From NCBI GenBank assembly GCA_950295325.1, contig OX485809.1, forward strand, positions 37,949,081 to 38,013,080: a DNA stretch of 64,000 nucleotides, read 5' to 3'. The translations under genes were made by a program, and so were the position numbers. The notes below the pieces were generated by a model. That model saw only the letters and a program-made list of their open reading frames with translations, was not told the DNA's origin and did not search any database. The first letter of the stretch is position 1. Each line of letters opens with the position of its first letter. This DNA comes from Polytrichum commune. Its lineage: Eukaryota; Streptophyta; Polytrichopsida; Polytrichales; Polytrichaceae. Below are positions 1-10,484 of this stretch, piece by piece.

Positions 1-359
1 GGGGTTGGTATTCCATCCGTTAGCTCTAGTGTGGTAATTAGCGGGTCATATTTGTTGTGTTTGTGTGTGCGGGCTTGTTCGGGGAATCTGTCGTGGCAGT
101 AGGTGAATTCAATGAATTATACGGTGTGGCTTGGGGAGGGTAGTATTGGAGTTTGCGTTTGGTTGGGAGCTCCAATAATGCACATTATGTCTGGTCTTAA
201 TTTGGCTTGACAATGACATGGTGCTTGCGTGCATATACATTGGAGGAGCCAGTCGGGAATTGTTTGGTCTTGGGGTTGGTTGGGTAATTTGCCCGCATTG
301 GTCAAGGTGAAGAACCTGGTGTTCTTATTGGCTTGTAGGGTTTGGGCAATGAGGTGGGT

Positions 360-1107
360 TTATTTATTGTGTCTTGCAATTCGTAGGCTACCCATATATT
401 GGGCATATCTAAATTTTAGAGTTTGGGTAATTTGTGTGTCGGGTATTTTATCATGTTTCCAAAAATGGTTGGAGAGTTTTTGATTGATTTCTTCATTCGA
501 GAGCCATTTGGCTACGTATGGGAATTTTTGTTTGGCTAGTGAAGTTTCTCGGTTTTCGTGGTCTTTCATTATGAATGTGTGGAGGTTGCGGATGGCTCCA
601 TCATGTGTAGCCGTGGGGGAGGTTGCTAGCCAATAGGGGGTAGCGTGCGCTATGTGTATGTGTGGCGTGTTTTCCGGTTTGTCTTTGAGTGTCCCTTCGT
701 TGGCTAGTGCGTCTGCCATTTCATTGCCCCTAATTCCCGTGTGCACGCTTACTTTGTGTATGTGTATCATGTGTGGGGTCCAATATATTTGGTGTACGAT
801 GGCTGCGATGAGTAATTTATCGGGGTGGTGGTGTTGAGATGTTGGGTGTTGGATGTTGGATGTGGTTGTTTATTAGGTAGATGTTGTTGAGGCTATCTGT
901 GAATATATGTGTGTCTATTTGGGTGGTTTGTATAGTTTTTATGGCTATAAGTATGGCGTTGAGATCGGCTCTTAGAATATTGGGATATCCCGGTAATCTT
1001 TCGGCTATTTGGGTATTGTTGTTGGGACTGTATACCCCTGAGCCCGCGATATTGCCGACTATTTGTCCCTCGGAATTTTTGGAAAGTGGTATGAAGGACC
1101 CGTCCAT
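360..1107 (-). pseudogene. RNase H domain and C-terminal part of LINE copy A, frame-broken
   Basis: The first half (1107-817) contains MDGSFIP, an ADLNAILIAIK helix and FTDSLNNIYL. These carry the catalytic Asp of strand 1, an acidic residue in the 'AEL' helix (here ADL) and the Asp of 'TDS'. The second half (770-360, another frame) begins with the last RNase H motif, HTGIRGNEMADALANEG, containing its final Asp. It then runs into a C-terminal region ending SNHFWKHDKIPDTQ...FRYAQYMG. The enzyme would degrade the RNA strand of the hybrid. The frame shift near 790-820 makes this a pseudogene. Further tail sequence with a 'FIEFTYCHDRF' segment continues to base 1. Confidence 0.7.
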
Positions 1108-1432
1108 ATATATGCATTGTTGTGGGTGGTATTTGAGGGGGTGTATGTGGTTGTATGCGGGGGGTAGTGGTAGTGTTATGTTGTTGTTGGGGGGGGTGGT
1201 GTGGTTTATGGGAGCGGTTTTCCATGTTTTGGAGAATTTAATGTGATAATTGTTGGGGGTGGGTTGAATGGGATGGATGTCTATGTGGGTGTTGGTAATT
1301 CTTTTTAGGACTCTATTTAGATTGTTTGGGAATTGTTGGTGTAGTGTTGGGGTTAGCTGGTTGTGTATGTATATGATGGATGTGAGTGATGGTTCCGTAT
1401 ATTGGTAGTATTGTGGCCATTATGGCGTGGGT

Positions 1433-2560
1433 TTATATTGTATGGTGTGGGGTGGTATGGTAGAGATGACGTGGATATCTGCTCATTTGGTGAGGGTTAA
1501 TTATGAGGATTGTGATTGTTTGTGTATCTTCTTTGGCGGCCATTTGGGCCCAATGAATGGCTTGTAAGGTTGTACTATGGTCTGTTGGGAATGCTAGACC
1601 CCTACCCTTCCATTTGGACGATTGAGCATGTCCTAGGGATCCGAATAACATGTCGCGGGTGTGTTGGGAGTGGTATTGTGTGAGTTGTGTGGGACACGTA
1701 AGAGGGGAGGAGTAGTATGAGTGTGTGATTTTGAAGGAATCTATAAGTAATTTGATGATTTCCGGGTGTATTGTATGGTGTTGATTTTTGGGTAGTATGT
1801 GTTTAGGTTTTTTCTTGGGGAGTATGGTAATGTATCTTTGTACGAGCCATAATATTTCTGTGTCGAAGTTTTGTACTAGGGGATGTAGGGAGTTGGTTAG
1901 GTGGGTTAGGTTGTTTTGAGAGAAGCGTGCCCATAGCCATTCTAGTCTTTCTGTGGTAATGATGGCGAGGAATTGTCCATTTTGGTCATATATGTGGGAT
2001 TCCGCGGCGCTTGTTTGTATGGTAGGTTTATTTGTAATGGTATCTTTGTCTGGGTTACATTCTTGTATGGATGTTTTGAGATTGGTGATCCTAAGCGGGG
2101 GGTGTATGTGTTTTTTATCCTTTGTTTGGGTGTAGTTGAGGTAGTTATCATATGTTTGGGTGGCTTTTTGTTTATGGGTGGTGGTGTGGTATCTTGTTAT
2201 TAGGAGGAGGTTGTGTTTTAAAAGGATGTTGTCCGGGTGTAAGAGGTCCTCCTCAAGGCGCCATTGTTGTGTGGTGCCATGCATGGTGAGCCATTGACAT
2301 AGATCTTTTCTCTTGAAGGCTTGTGCTCCCCATTTGTCACTTCGGTTGGTGGTTTTTGTATCAACTATTTCATGGATGGCCCGCCCTAGTGTGGAGTCCA
2401 CGTGATGGGGTTGGTGGTTAAGGTCTAGAGTGTTATTTGTGGGTGTTGTGTGTGGTGGTTGGGGATGATTTTCAAGGGGGTTGGGTGTTGTTGTGATCGG
2501 GAATATTATTGTGGCTTGTTGTAGGGCTTCCTTGATGGTTTTGGGTGCGAGTTTGTACAT
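1433..2560 (-). pseudogene. LINE polyprotein segment between RT and RNase H
   Basis: A 375-codon open frame on the minus strand lies between the RT remnant and the RNase H remnant, so it is taken as the connecting part of the same polyprotein. It is rich in Thr, His, Gln and Asn and has no motif I can name. Near its end is an SSKWKGRGLAFPTDHS-type segment shortly before the RNase H, a common position for the RT-RNase H spacer. The open frame may be the least damaged part of the element. An independent cellular gene is unlikely given the flanking domains. Confidence 0.55.
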
Positions 2561-2649
2561 GTTTCGGTATTCCTCTTGTGTGAGTATGGCCTTGCTGTTC
2601 TTGTTTTGAATTTGTGCTAGGGTTGTAATGCCATGTGTGTAGAATTTGT

Positions 2650-3400
2650 CTAGGTATTTTGGGATTTTATTTTGGAGGCATCATCAAGGGTGGTGTATAT
2701 TGGGTTGGATAGCCATGCTTACTCTAATGGGGTTTTCCTAAGGGGGAATGCTCGATTGGCCGTGGTAACATGTATTTCGTATTCTTTTGTAAGTAGGAAG
2801 AGGGTTCGGGCTATGGGTGACCTTATACATGCTTGTTGTTTAAGTTTCGGGAGGTGGAGTGAACCTCCATATTTAGCTGCTATGTATTTAGTTAGGCCTT
2901 GATATATGTCGCCTAGTTGGCATGGGTCGTTGAGGGCTTGTAGTAATTGTTGGCCTATGCAGTGTATGTAGTCGGGTAAGAGGGAAGAGACTCCTATGCC
3001 AAAGTTTTTATTTGTGAGGTGCGTGAGAATGTTGGCTGAGCTTTTGGATATATTGCATATTTCTTTGGTTAGTTTGCCTATTATTTTATCCAATTTCGTA
3101 ATGTTGGGTTTGGAGAATGGGACTGCATAATATGCATATGCTATACGGGGTTTTATAACTGTGTTTAGTATCTTGATTTTTTGTTTGAGACTGGCTGGGG
3201 ATAGGGATAGTAGTTTACTTTGTTATTTAGCTTTTTGGAGAGTGATTTCCCTTTGTAAGTTCCATTTGAGGGATGGTTTGAGTTGGATGCCTAGATAGGT
3301 GTACAATTCGTTTTGTGTGAGGGTGGGGAAGTTTTTGGTTTTGTATGTGACGTTTTGTGATTGGATGTATGCTTTGAATGTGTTACCAAACTAAATGGTA
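2650..3400 (-). pseudogene. Reverse transcriptase C-terminal (thumb) fragment of LINE copy A
   Basis: Minus-strand translation shows an LTQNELYTYLGIQLKPSLKW-type segment, the conserved 'YLG..L...W' motif after the RT palm. It is followed by a KIKILNTVIKPRIAYAYYA-type stretch and a C-terminal region continuous from about 3093 to 2719. In-frame stops break the first part. The palm with the YADD catalytic site is absent. This would have been the enzyme copying LINE RNA at the target site. It is a non-functional fragment. Confidence 0.65.
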
Positions 3401-3471
3401 GGGGTACTTCCTTCATTTTCAAAAGGCAACCTTCTTTGGGTAACATATGTGTATGCAAGGAGTTTGTTCCC

Positions 3472-4600
3472 TTAAAGTGGGTTCACGGGGGCTTGTTTGT
3501 CGTCAAGTTTCATTCTATTTAGGACTAAGTAGGTGAGGCACTTCACAGTTATTTCATGTATGTGTTTCATGAGTTTTTTTTATTGAACGTTCTTGTATGG
3601 CTCCTATGACGCCCACTGTAATGGTGGTGAGGGGGTTGACTTGGCACCTAATGGTTCTTAATGTTTGTTTAAGTGGATTATATTTGGTGTTTTTCCCCAT
3701 TTTGAGCAGCGGTGGGGAATATGTCGTGACAATATGTGAATTCTATGAATTAAATGGATGTTAAAAGAAGTTGGTTGTCCATGGGGGCGACTAGGACACA
3801 TAAGATATCTAATCTCAGTCTAGCTAGACAAGGTCATGTACAAAGGGGGGGTATTGCATGTACATTGTAGTACCTAGTTTGATATTATGACGTCTTGAGG
3901 TCGAGAATTTTGGTTTCTAGCATTGACAAGAGTACAGGATCTAGTGTGGTTGTTTGAATGGAGAGTGCAGACTATGTGGTGTACAATGTTGTTATGGCAG
4001 GCTATGTAGAATCCTTTGATGTGTGGATTTGAGCATGTAGAGAGGAGGTGGGGCCATGTGTCCATTGCATTGTTGGGGCACAATGTAGAGTTTGGGTCTG
4101 GGTGTGTGATTGGCCAAAAGATGTTCTTGCGGTGATTTCCCATATATTGGGCATAGCAGAAATTGAATGCTAGTGTGATTCCAGGGGTTTTCCAAAAGTG
4201 GTTAGAAAGTTTGTGGTTGATTTGTTTGTTGGATGACCAGTTGTCCATGTACGGGAATTTCAATTGGGCTAGTCTTAGTTCTTTTGTTGGTGGTCTTTGT
4301 TATTGTATGCTTGTAAGTTGCGGATGGCCGCCCATGTGTGCGCCAATTGGGACTTCCATTGAGCCAATATGGCGTGGTATGGGCTACATGTATGCGGGGT
4401 GTAGGGATTGGTTTGACTATGGTGGTTCCAACGTTCGCAAATTGGTCAGTGATTTCATTTCCTATTATGCCAATGTGTGCTCTAACTTCTTGGATTTTTA
4501 TTTTGTGTGTGGACCATATGATTTGATTAATTATGATTGATATGAGTAGTTTGTCTGGGTGGTTGTGTTGGGAAGTGTAGTAAGTTTTTGCTCTCAGTTA
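3472..4600 (-). pseudogene. LINE copy B: RNase H end and C-terminal domain
   Basis: A diverged second copy aligns with copy A. It shows the last RNase H motif (AHIGIIGNEITDQFANVGTT, about 4490-4430), an open part at 4263-3874, and a 'FIEFTYCHDIF' segment. A tail with ITVGVIGAIQERSIKKL ends at a TAA stop at 3474-3472. That tail is the C-terminus that copy A loses at the window edge. Several frame shifts make it inactive. Its upstream half is not adjacent but appears at 8,896-9,240, so this copy seems to be split by an insertion. Confidence 0.65.
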
Positions 4601-4947
4601 AATAACCCCAAACCTAGGGTACAGACTCTCAAGGAAGGCCTAACTAGTGTCTATTACAGGCATTTGTCACATTATAGTTCATTAATCAAACAATAGGGTT
4701 GCTATCTTCACTCTAAATCATGACCGGTATGTCTTTTACTCTCCTTTTCTCTCTTGGTTTCCTCTCACTGTGTCTCATTCAGTGGGGTATGTGTGTCAGT
4801 CTCAGTAGTAGCCATCTCGTCATGAGATTGTGTAACAATAGTCTTTCGAGAACAATAGTCTTTGAGTATCACAATTGTCTTTGGTAACCATTGGCCAATG
4901 CATCTTCAATTCAAAACAATTCCTTCGTTATTTTGGTCAATGTTAAT

Positions 4948-5356
4948 CACGGGGGGTGCACTTCATTGTCAAGTTGAACACCACGTGCGATAAAACAAAA
5001 TCTACTTTTTACATAAAGCATCACCAAAATGGTTCAAAAGTTTATGATTTTTTTTTCATGAGTAGATATACATAGTATCTATTACACAGTAAAAATTGGT
5101 AACCAAATTTGATGATTTGTTTTTTTATAAAACATACCGTTTCTAACTAGAATGACGCAACATTGAACTAAACAAATTACTACAAAAAATGAAGATGACT
5201 AAAAATTTCAAAAAAATATAAAAAAGATATTATCAATGGTTATGTGTATGTAGAAAAAATATCATAATTTTAAAAATTATCTATGGCATGTAATATAGGG
5301 TAGCAAACTTTTATCGCACGTGGTTATGAAATGTAAGGGGGTGTGATCCCCCCGTG
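4948..5356 (+). mobile_element. hAT-like MITE, copy 1
   Basis: This 409-bp AT-rich element begins CACGGGGGGTGCACTTCATT and ends CCCCCCGTG. It is bounded by a perfect 8-bp direct repeat ATGTTAAT (4940-4947 and 5357-5364), the duplication length typical of hAT transposons. It has no coding capacity. Copies 2 (5670-6081) and 3 (31673-32082) share the interior. Confidence 0.85.
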
Positions 5357-5364
5357 ATGTTAAT

Positions 5365-5661
5365 TCCAATACAAGACAAAGTGTTTATTCATTAATTCTA
5401 GATTAATCATTACTCACAACTTATGCAACTAACAAAATTCAATGGTCAACTATTGTCTTGGTCGCCTTGCAGAACCTGCAACAACAACAATTAGGGTAAC
5501 ACACAAGACAATAGTTGATCTGGTTAGCTTATCCTTTTGTACTCAAAGATCAAGTCTCTAGACTAAATACCAATTTACCACTTAGTTAAGACTAAAATAA
5601 ATTATGCCTAGATATCATTTATAATCCAAAGTTTATTCTATCTTATGTTCGTTTAATCCCT
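5365..5661. other. Spacer between the inverted hAT-like MITEs
   Basis: No gene is seen in this stretch. It contains GACAATAGTT-type motifs at 5451 (complement) and 5507 that belong to the surrounding insertion. Confidence 0.5.
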
Positions 5662-5669
5662 CTCACAAT

Positions 5670-6081
5670 CACGGGGGGATCACACCCCCTTACATTTCAT
5701 AACCACGTGCGATAAAAGTTTGCTACCCTATATTACATGCCATAGATAATTTTTAAAATTATGATATTTTTTCTACATACACATAACCATTGATAATATC
5801 TTTTGTATATTTTTTTGAAATTTTTAGTCATCTTCATTTTTGTAGTAATTTGTTTAGTTCAATGTTGCGTCATTCTAGTTAGAAACGGTATGTTTTATAA
5901 AAAAAAAAACAAATCATTAAATTTGGTTACCAATTTTTACTATGTAATAGATACTATGTATATCTACTCATGAAAAAAAAATCATAAACTTTTGAACCAT
6001 TTTGGTGATGCTTTATATAAAAAGTAGATTTTGTTTTATCGCACGTGGTGTTCAACTTGACAATGAAGTGCACCCCCCGTG
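5670..6081 (-). mobile_element. hAT-like MITE, copy 2 (inverted relative to copy 1)
   Basis: This 412-bp element has near-identical interior sequence to copy 1 but reversed. It is flanked by a perfect 8-bp duplication CTCACAAT (5662-5669 and 6082-6089). Its own target duplication shows it arrived independently. With copy 1 it forms ~410-bp arms of an inverted repeat around a ~310-bp spacer. Confidence 0.85.
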
Positions 6082-7127
6082 CTCACAATCCTCACTTCTT
6101 CCTCTAATCAACTGATCAGAAGTGATTTCTCGTCACTTCAGTTGATTGAGTTCCTCTCTTAAATTCCATTCTTCCCAATTACAAAGCTATCAGCCTAAAC
6201 TCATAATTCAACTATAATCTCAAGTGGTTGAACTATTAGTTTTCTTCATCATGGCCTCTCACAAGCTTCAACCATACTCAATAGATTCTCTCATAGTCAG
6301 ACACTTGGCCTTACGGCTTCTTTACAGCCTATAGTAGGATTCAACTATAGTCCATAGTTACACTTCACTCAGGCTAGTTCTTGACTAAACCGGTTTCTCC
6401 CTCCCACAGGTAGTCGAAAGGTCACTCGGCCACGTCTTGTATTTCCTCAGACGATAATTCAACTCCCTCTCTCTCCCTCAGTGCCATTCTCACTCACTTT
6501 ATCTCTCTGTGTGGACACACTTCTCAACCAGACAATAGTTCATTCATACAGTCAATCTGCACACCCTCCATGTTTGCAATCTTGATCTGCTCAACTATGT
6601 TCGAAGTTCTTCACTCCGACAATAATTACACAATGTTCGCTTCCTCCCTGCCAATAGTTATCACTTCCAATTTATTTCTTTGAATCATCATGTGAGCCCA
6701 ATATTGTGCCCACATGTATTCTTAACCTCCGAATTCACTAAAAACTTGGACTTTGTGATTGTGATGAACTTGTGAAAAGATAGAGAGAGTGATGTTCATT
6801 AGCTTAGAATTGTTTTACCTTAAGCTTGTGGGTGGAGTTAAGTAGAGCTTTGAATCAATGTTTAATTGACATGAGAATTAGTGATGGTTAGGTGGCACCT
6901 TAGGCGAAGAGTTAGAATTCAAGGTTTTAGTGTCCGAATTGGGGCCCTCACTGACCGTTTAGAAAGGGGAGGGGCTTTGTGGATAATCCGGAAGGATCAG
7001 TGAAGGGGAGGTGATCCTTCCCCCTCTCTCTCTCGCTCTCTGCCTATGATCTGAGAGCATAGAGGTCAACCCAGTAGTTAGTCGACAAGGGAGAGGACTA
7101 TCGGAATGGCGGTGGCTGGATGGAGAT

Positions 7128-7484
7128 GTGCGGGATGTCTTCAACACCAGGGTTGTGCACTTGATCTCAGTTGGCACATATAGGTTAGCTTCCTTGTTAG
7201 AGCGAATGTGGACTGAGCTGCACCCTGGAGTCGCCAAGGAAGGGCCAGCTCGAGGAGTGGCCACGGCAACATCGAACTATGGTGAGGTACAACGGCTGGG
7301 AATTGGATTCAAATGGGAGGATTTGCTGTTAGCGGACTCTGAAGGACTCAGGGCGCAATGCCGAAGAGGAAGTGGGTTCACCAAGCTTATTATAAGGAAT
7401 CTTGGTTGCCCAAACGGAGCTGATCTGGGATCTGGGCAAGGACCGCACACCGAGCTGGGTGGGAAGGAGGCTGCCAACAGCTAG
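7128..7484 (+). CDS. Uncharacterised 118-codon ORF in the insertion
   Basis: This open frame sits in the GC-richer middle of the 4.3-kb insertion. The product begins MRDVFNTRVVHLISV and ends GPHTELGGKEAANS. No domain is recognised. Overlapping frames on the other strand are also open (7264-6959, 7477-7277), as expected for locally GC-rich DNA, so coding status is weak. It may be a captured host-gene fragment or a remnant of an element protein. I give it no function. Confidence 0.15.
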   Translation: MRDVFNTRVVHLISVGTYRLASLLERMWTELHPGVAKEGPARGVATATSNYGEVQRLGIGFKWEDLLLADSEGLRAQCRRGSGFTKLIIRNLGCPNGADLGSGQGPHTELGGKEAANS

Positions 7485-8697
7485 CCTTAACATGTGAAAG
7501 GAAACAGGGGAGAATTCCGAGGCAAGGGCGGTGCAGATGGTTGGAACAGTGCGTAGGATAAGGGGCTAGGAGGGCAGTAATGGCAACTAGGTTGGTGAAG
7601 TTCGACAACCAACTCACCTTCACTGGGAAGGGACTCGCGAAAACAGTTGGAGGTCGCTCTATATCGGCCAAGGAGTAGTGGAAGCCCAACCTCGCCTGGG
7701 ATTGGAGTAGTATTTAGGTGTGGATTTGAGATGCTAGAGAGTTGAGTAGGGTGTGGCGTGGTGTTGTAAACTTGAGTGATCCAAATGTGTGATTGGCATT
7801 GCTTAAGGGCCTTGGGAATTGGCTCAAGGCAGTTAAATGGCCTAATCCTTGTAGATTGGAGGCCTGAGAGTGGATGTTGATGTTATGGAGTGAGTGTGGT
7901 TGGCAATGACTACAAGGAAAAAAGAGTATTTTTAAATACTTGTGACCTCGTGTTCTTGAATAAAGTTGTGTGCTTTGATCTTCTTTGGATGTGGCATGGG
8001 GAGTTGATTAATAGGATTGAGGAAGTCACACAAGTGCATGTGTGCCATAGGCCTTCACCCGGATTACGACGCATAAGGGTGGGGGTTTGTGGCTCACACA
8101 TCACTCCTCTCCAATTCCTCACATTTGTTCCCTCGCTTATCATTCTTCCCTCTGTTTCAGTCACATTCTCTTCCTCTCTGGGATTAATTGCTTTTCGGTT
8201 CTTCTCTCAATGCTTCTCACATTTTGAACTCATACAACTCTGCTCTTCACTTTAATCTCAACAAATTTCACACACCACCACTGATAATAATTTCTCACAT
8301 TCCTCCTATCAATTATGCTTTACGCACAGGTTTACTCGATCTCACTCGACTCCGCTCGCATTCCTTCTCTCCCTCTACTTTGCCTACATTGAACAAAACG
8401 GCAATTCCACTTAACAGACAATAGCGTTACAATTCATATTTACTCGCCCCAAACAAACGATAGTTTGACCGGACTTCGGTCCTTTAGTAGACTATCCATT
8501 CACGTCAACAATATGCTTCATCAAAGTCTGGTAACTCGCAATCACTGCGAAGGCTACTCATAACACCAGAAGATTGTTCCACTACTTTCCTCGCCCGAAT
8601 ACGGTGCTGAGGAGACAAAACTTAGTAGTTCTACAATGCGCTCAAGCTCTCAGAGAAATGTCTGCCTTCTCCATCCTCGCCAACCCTCTTACAAGGT

Positions 8698-8716
8698 GGG
8701 GGGGGGGGGGGGGGGG
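8698..8716 (+). repeat. Poly-G tract, 19 G
   Basis: An uninterrupted run of G in AT-rich DNA. It is one of about ten G or C runs of roughly 10 bases or more in the window. Confidence 0.9.
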
Positions 8717-8895
8717 AAGACGATAGTTACCATAACCAACTAGGGCCTCCTAAGGCCATGCTAATAGTTATAACCGTCCTCCTAGCCTATGGTTTAACTG
8801 TGTTCATCCTCTCGGATGGACTTCATCCGGATTTCAACTATAAGCCTATAGTTAACTAAGTGACCAAAAATTTGGCTCACATGAAGACAAGTGAC

Positions 8896-9240
8896 AAATG
8901 TAATTGTTTATTAGATAGAGATTGTTGAGGTTGTTTGTTAGGATGAAGGTATATTGGGGGTGCCATTTTGTGTAATGATTATTGCTATTAGTAGGGCAAT
9001 TAGTTGTGCTTTGAGGATGTTTTGTAGCCTAGTAGTCTTTTAGCAATTTTGAGGTTATTGGTTGGGTTGTATGCGCCTGAGCCAACCATGTTACCTACTA
9101 TGTTTTCATCACAGGATATGAACGACCCATCGGCAGATATGCATCGTTGTGGGTTAAATTGAGGGGTGTATATGGTGGTATTCTATTGGTAGGGGATGTG
9201 CCGTAATGGGGCGGGGGGGGGGGGGAGGGGGGTATGTGGG
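8896..9240 (-). pseudogene. LINE copy B: first half of RNase H, displaced
   Basis: Minus-strand translation gives an ADGSFISCDENIVGNMVGSG-like stretch followed by YNPTNN and AKRLLGY. It is co-linear with the MDGSFIP...RLPGYPN region of copy A at 1107-980. It stops just where the 4,600 fragment begins, which is why both are assigned to one interrupted element. A run of 13 G at 9213-9225 and several frame errors show decay. Confidence 0.6.
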
Positions 9241-10179
9241 TGAATTTTGGGGCAATTTGCCATTTTTTGAATATTTGACTTGTAGTCAAAGGGGGTGCCA
9301 AGGGGTGCACCTTCCATCAAAAACCAAGAACCACATGCGTTTGTAACATACTCTAGAACAACCCTACATAAAAGTTGTTTTTTTGTAAAATCAAGCAATA
9401 CACGTCCAATTTCAATGATACAAATACAAGTGACAATGTGTATACATTTAAACATTTACATTCAAATATAATCATTAACATAAGTATAAAAATATGTTTT
9501 TGATTGATAATACACCCCTATCATATGTATAATGGAGATCCCTATACTCCACCCAATAATTACCAAATTTTCTATGTATTTTATAAACCCTCCCAACAAA
9601 CCAAACCTTAATTAAAGCCAAAAAAAAATTGTTCATTTCTAAATACTTGTCCCATAAAGTCTAGTAACCCTACTAGACAAGTACAAATGGTATATACTTT
9701 CTAGAGGTCCTCCATACATGTACATAACTATGCAACACGGCTCGCCGTGTTTAGCATTCGGACAACGGGCTCGCATTCACGCCGGCACAATATGCGGGCG
9801 TTACTTTTTCTTTTCTTTTTTTGTACATAACTACGAGTTATAATTTGTGTAGCATATGTATAGTACATAATACGGAAAAGTTCAAATTGATACCTCTTTT
9901 GTGCACTCACATATACTCATACATGTTATGAAAGGTGCAACCCTCGGGGGATGGGGTTGCTTTGAACTTGGTTGGTTTTGATGAGGATGTCATATAGGTT
10001 GAGTATATTCTGTGTGAGTATGTTGAGTACTTGGTGATATTCTAGTGGAGGTCTTTTATAATAGATGCATATGATGGAGGTGTATTAATTTCTTAGATTA
10101 TGTAACTATTTTGGCCATGCAGTCTTGGAATTGTATTATATGGTGTTTGAGCAAGTAGTTTTGATGGTGTGCATGTTTG
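9241..10179. other. Intergenic, no gene recognised
   Basis: AT-rich DNA with no coding frame worth calling. A small GC-rich patch (9734-9800) contains the perfect palindrome AACACGGCTCGCCGTGTT at 9734-9751. Confidence 0.4.
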
Positions 10180-10190
10180 TGTGTTGACCC

Positions 10191-10473
10191 CACCACCTTA
10201 GTCCACCCAACTATGGTGGGGGGGTCCTTGGACCTTGTTGTATGGGTACCTCAAAGCCCTTTGGGGGGATACCATGTCCGGTATCTTCAAGGCACTAGTG
10301 GCTAGCCAGGAACTAGTATAATGTGTCTCTATAGTGTCCATTCTCGAAGGGGAGAGTAGTATTGTCCCAATGTCCCCTTGTCCAGTGGGCATCGGGTCAT
10401 TGGCATTACGAACGGACACTTTATTCACACCGGCCCCTTGCTAAAAAGGGACCGGAGTTTCTATCTATCTATC
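10191..10473 (+). mobile_element. Short retroposon (SINE or truncated LINE) with 11-bp TSD
   Basis: The 283-bp unit is flanked by a perfect 11-bp duplication TGTGTTGACCC (10180-10190 and 10474-10484). It ends in a (CTAT)n tail at 10461-10473. Just before the tail is a stem-loop, CCGGCCCC...AGGGACCGG (about 10430-10455), the kind of 3' hairpin some LINE reverse transcriptases recognise. These traits fit target-primed retroposition. No clear pol III boxes were seen, so SINE versus truncated LINE is open. A 76-codon reverse frame inside is not considered a gene. Confidence 0.7.
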
Positions 10474-10484
10474 TGTGTTGACCC

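Larger units (their letters stand above)
1..3420 (-). mobile_element. Non-LTR (LINE-type) retrotransposon copy A, 3' part, runs off window start
   Basis: Read on the minus strand, the order is reverse-transcriptase C-terminal part (about 3400-2650), a long linker ORF (2560-1433), an RNase H domain (1107-650) and a C-terminal tail reaching the window edge. That order is the layout of RNase H-bearing LINE polyproteins. The catalytic RT core with its YADD box is not present, so the copy is 5'-truncated near 3400, just downstream of the stop codon of copy B. Frame changes and stops show it is inactive. The missing 3' end lies before base 1. Class assignment rests on motif recognition, not on an alignment. 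Confidence 0.75.
4601..8895. mobile_element. Unclassified ~4.3-kb insertion splitting LINE copy B
   Basis: The bounds are inferred from where the two halves of LINE copy B stop. No clear terminal repeat or target duplication was found at the edges. Both flanking thirds are sprinkled with a short motif close to GACAATAGTT or its complement (for example near 4837, 4852, 5451, 5507, 6531, 6651, 8419, 8458, 8722 and 8761). This resembles the subterminal motif arrays of some DNA transposons. The middle (about 6,950-7,700) is richer in GC. Two hAT-like MITEs (4948-5356, 5670-6081) lie inside. A run of 19 G is at 8698-8716. Confidence 0.4.
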
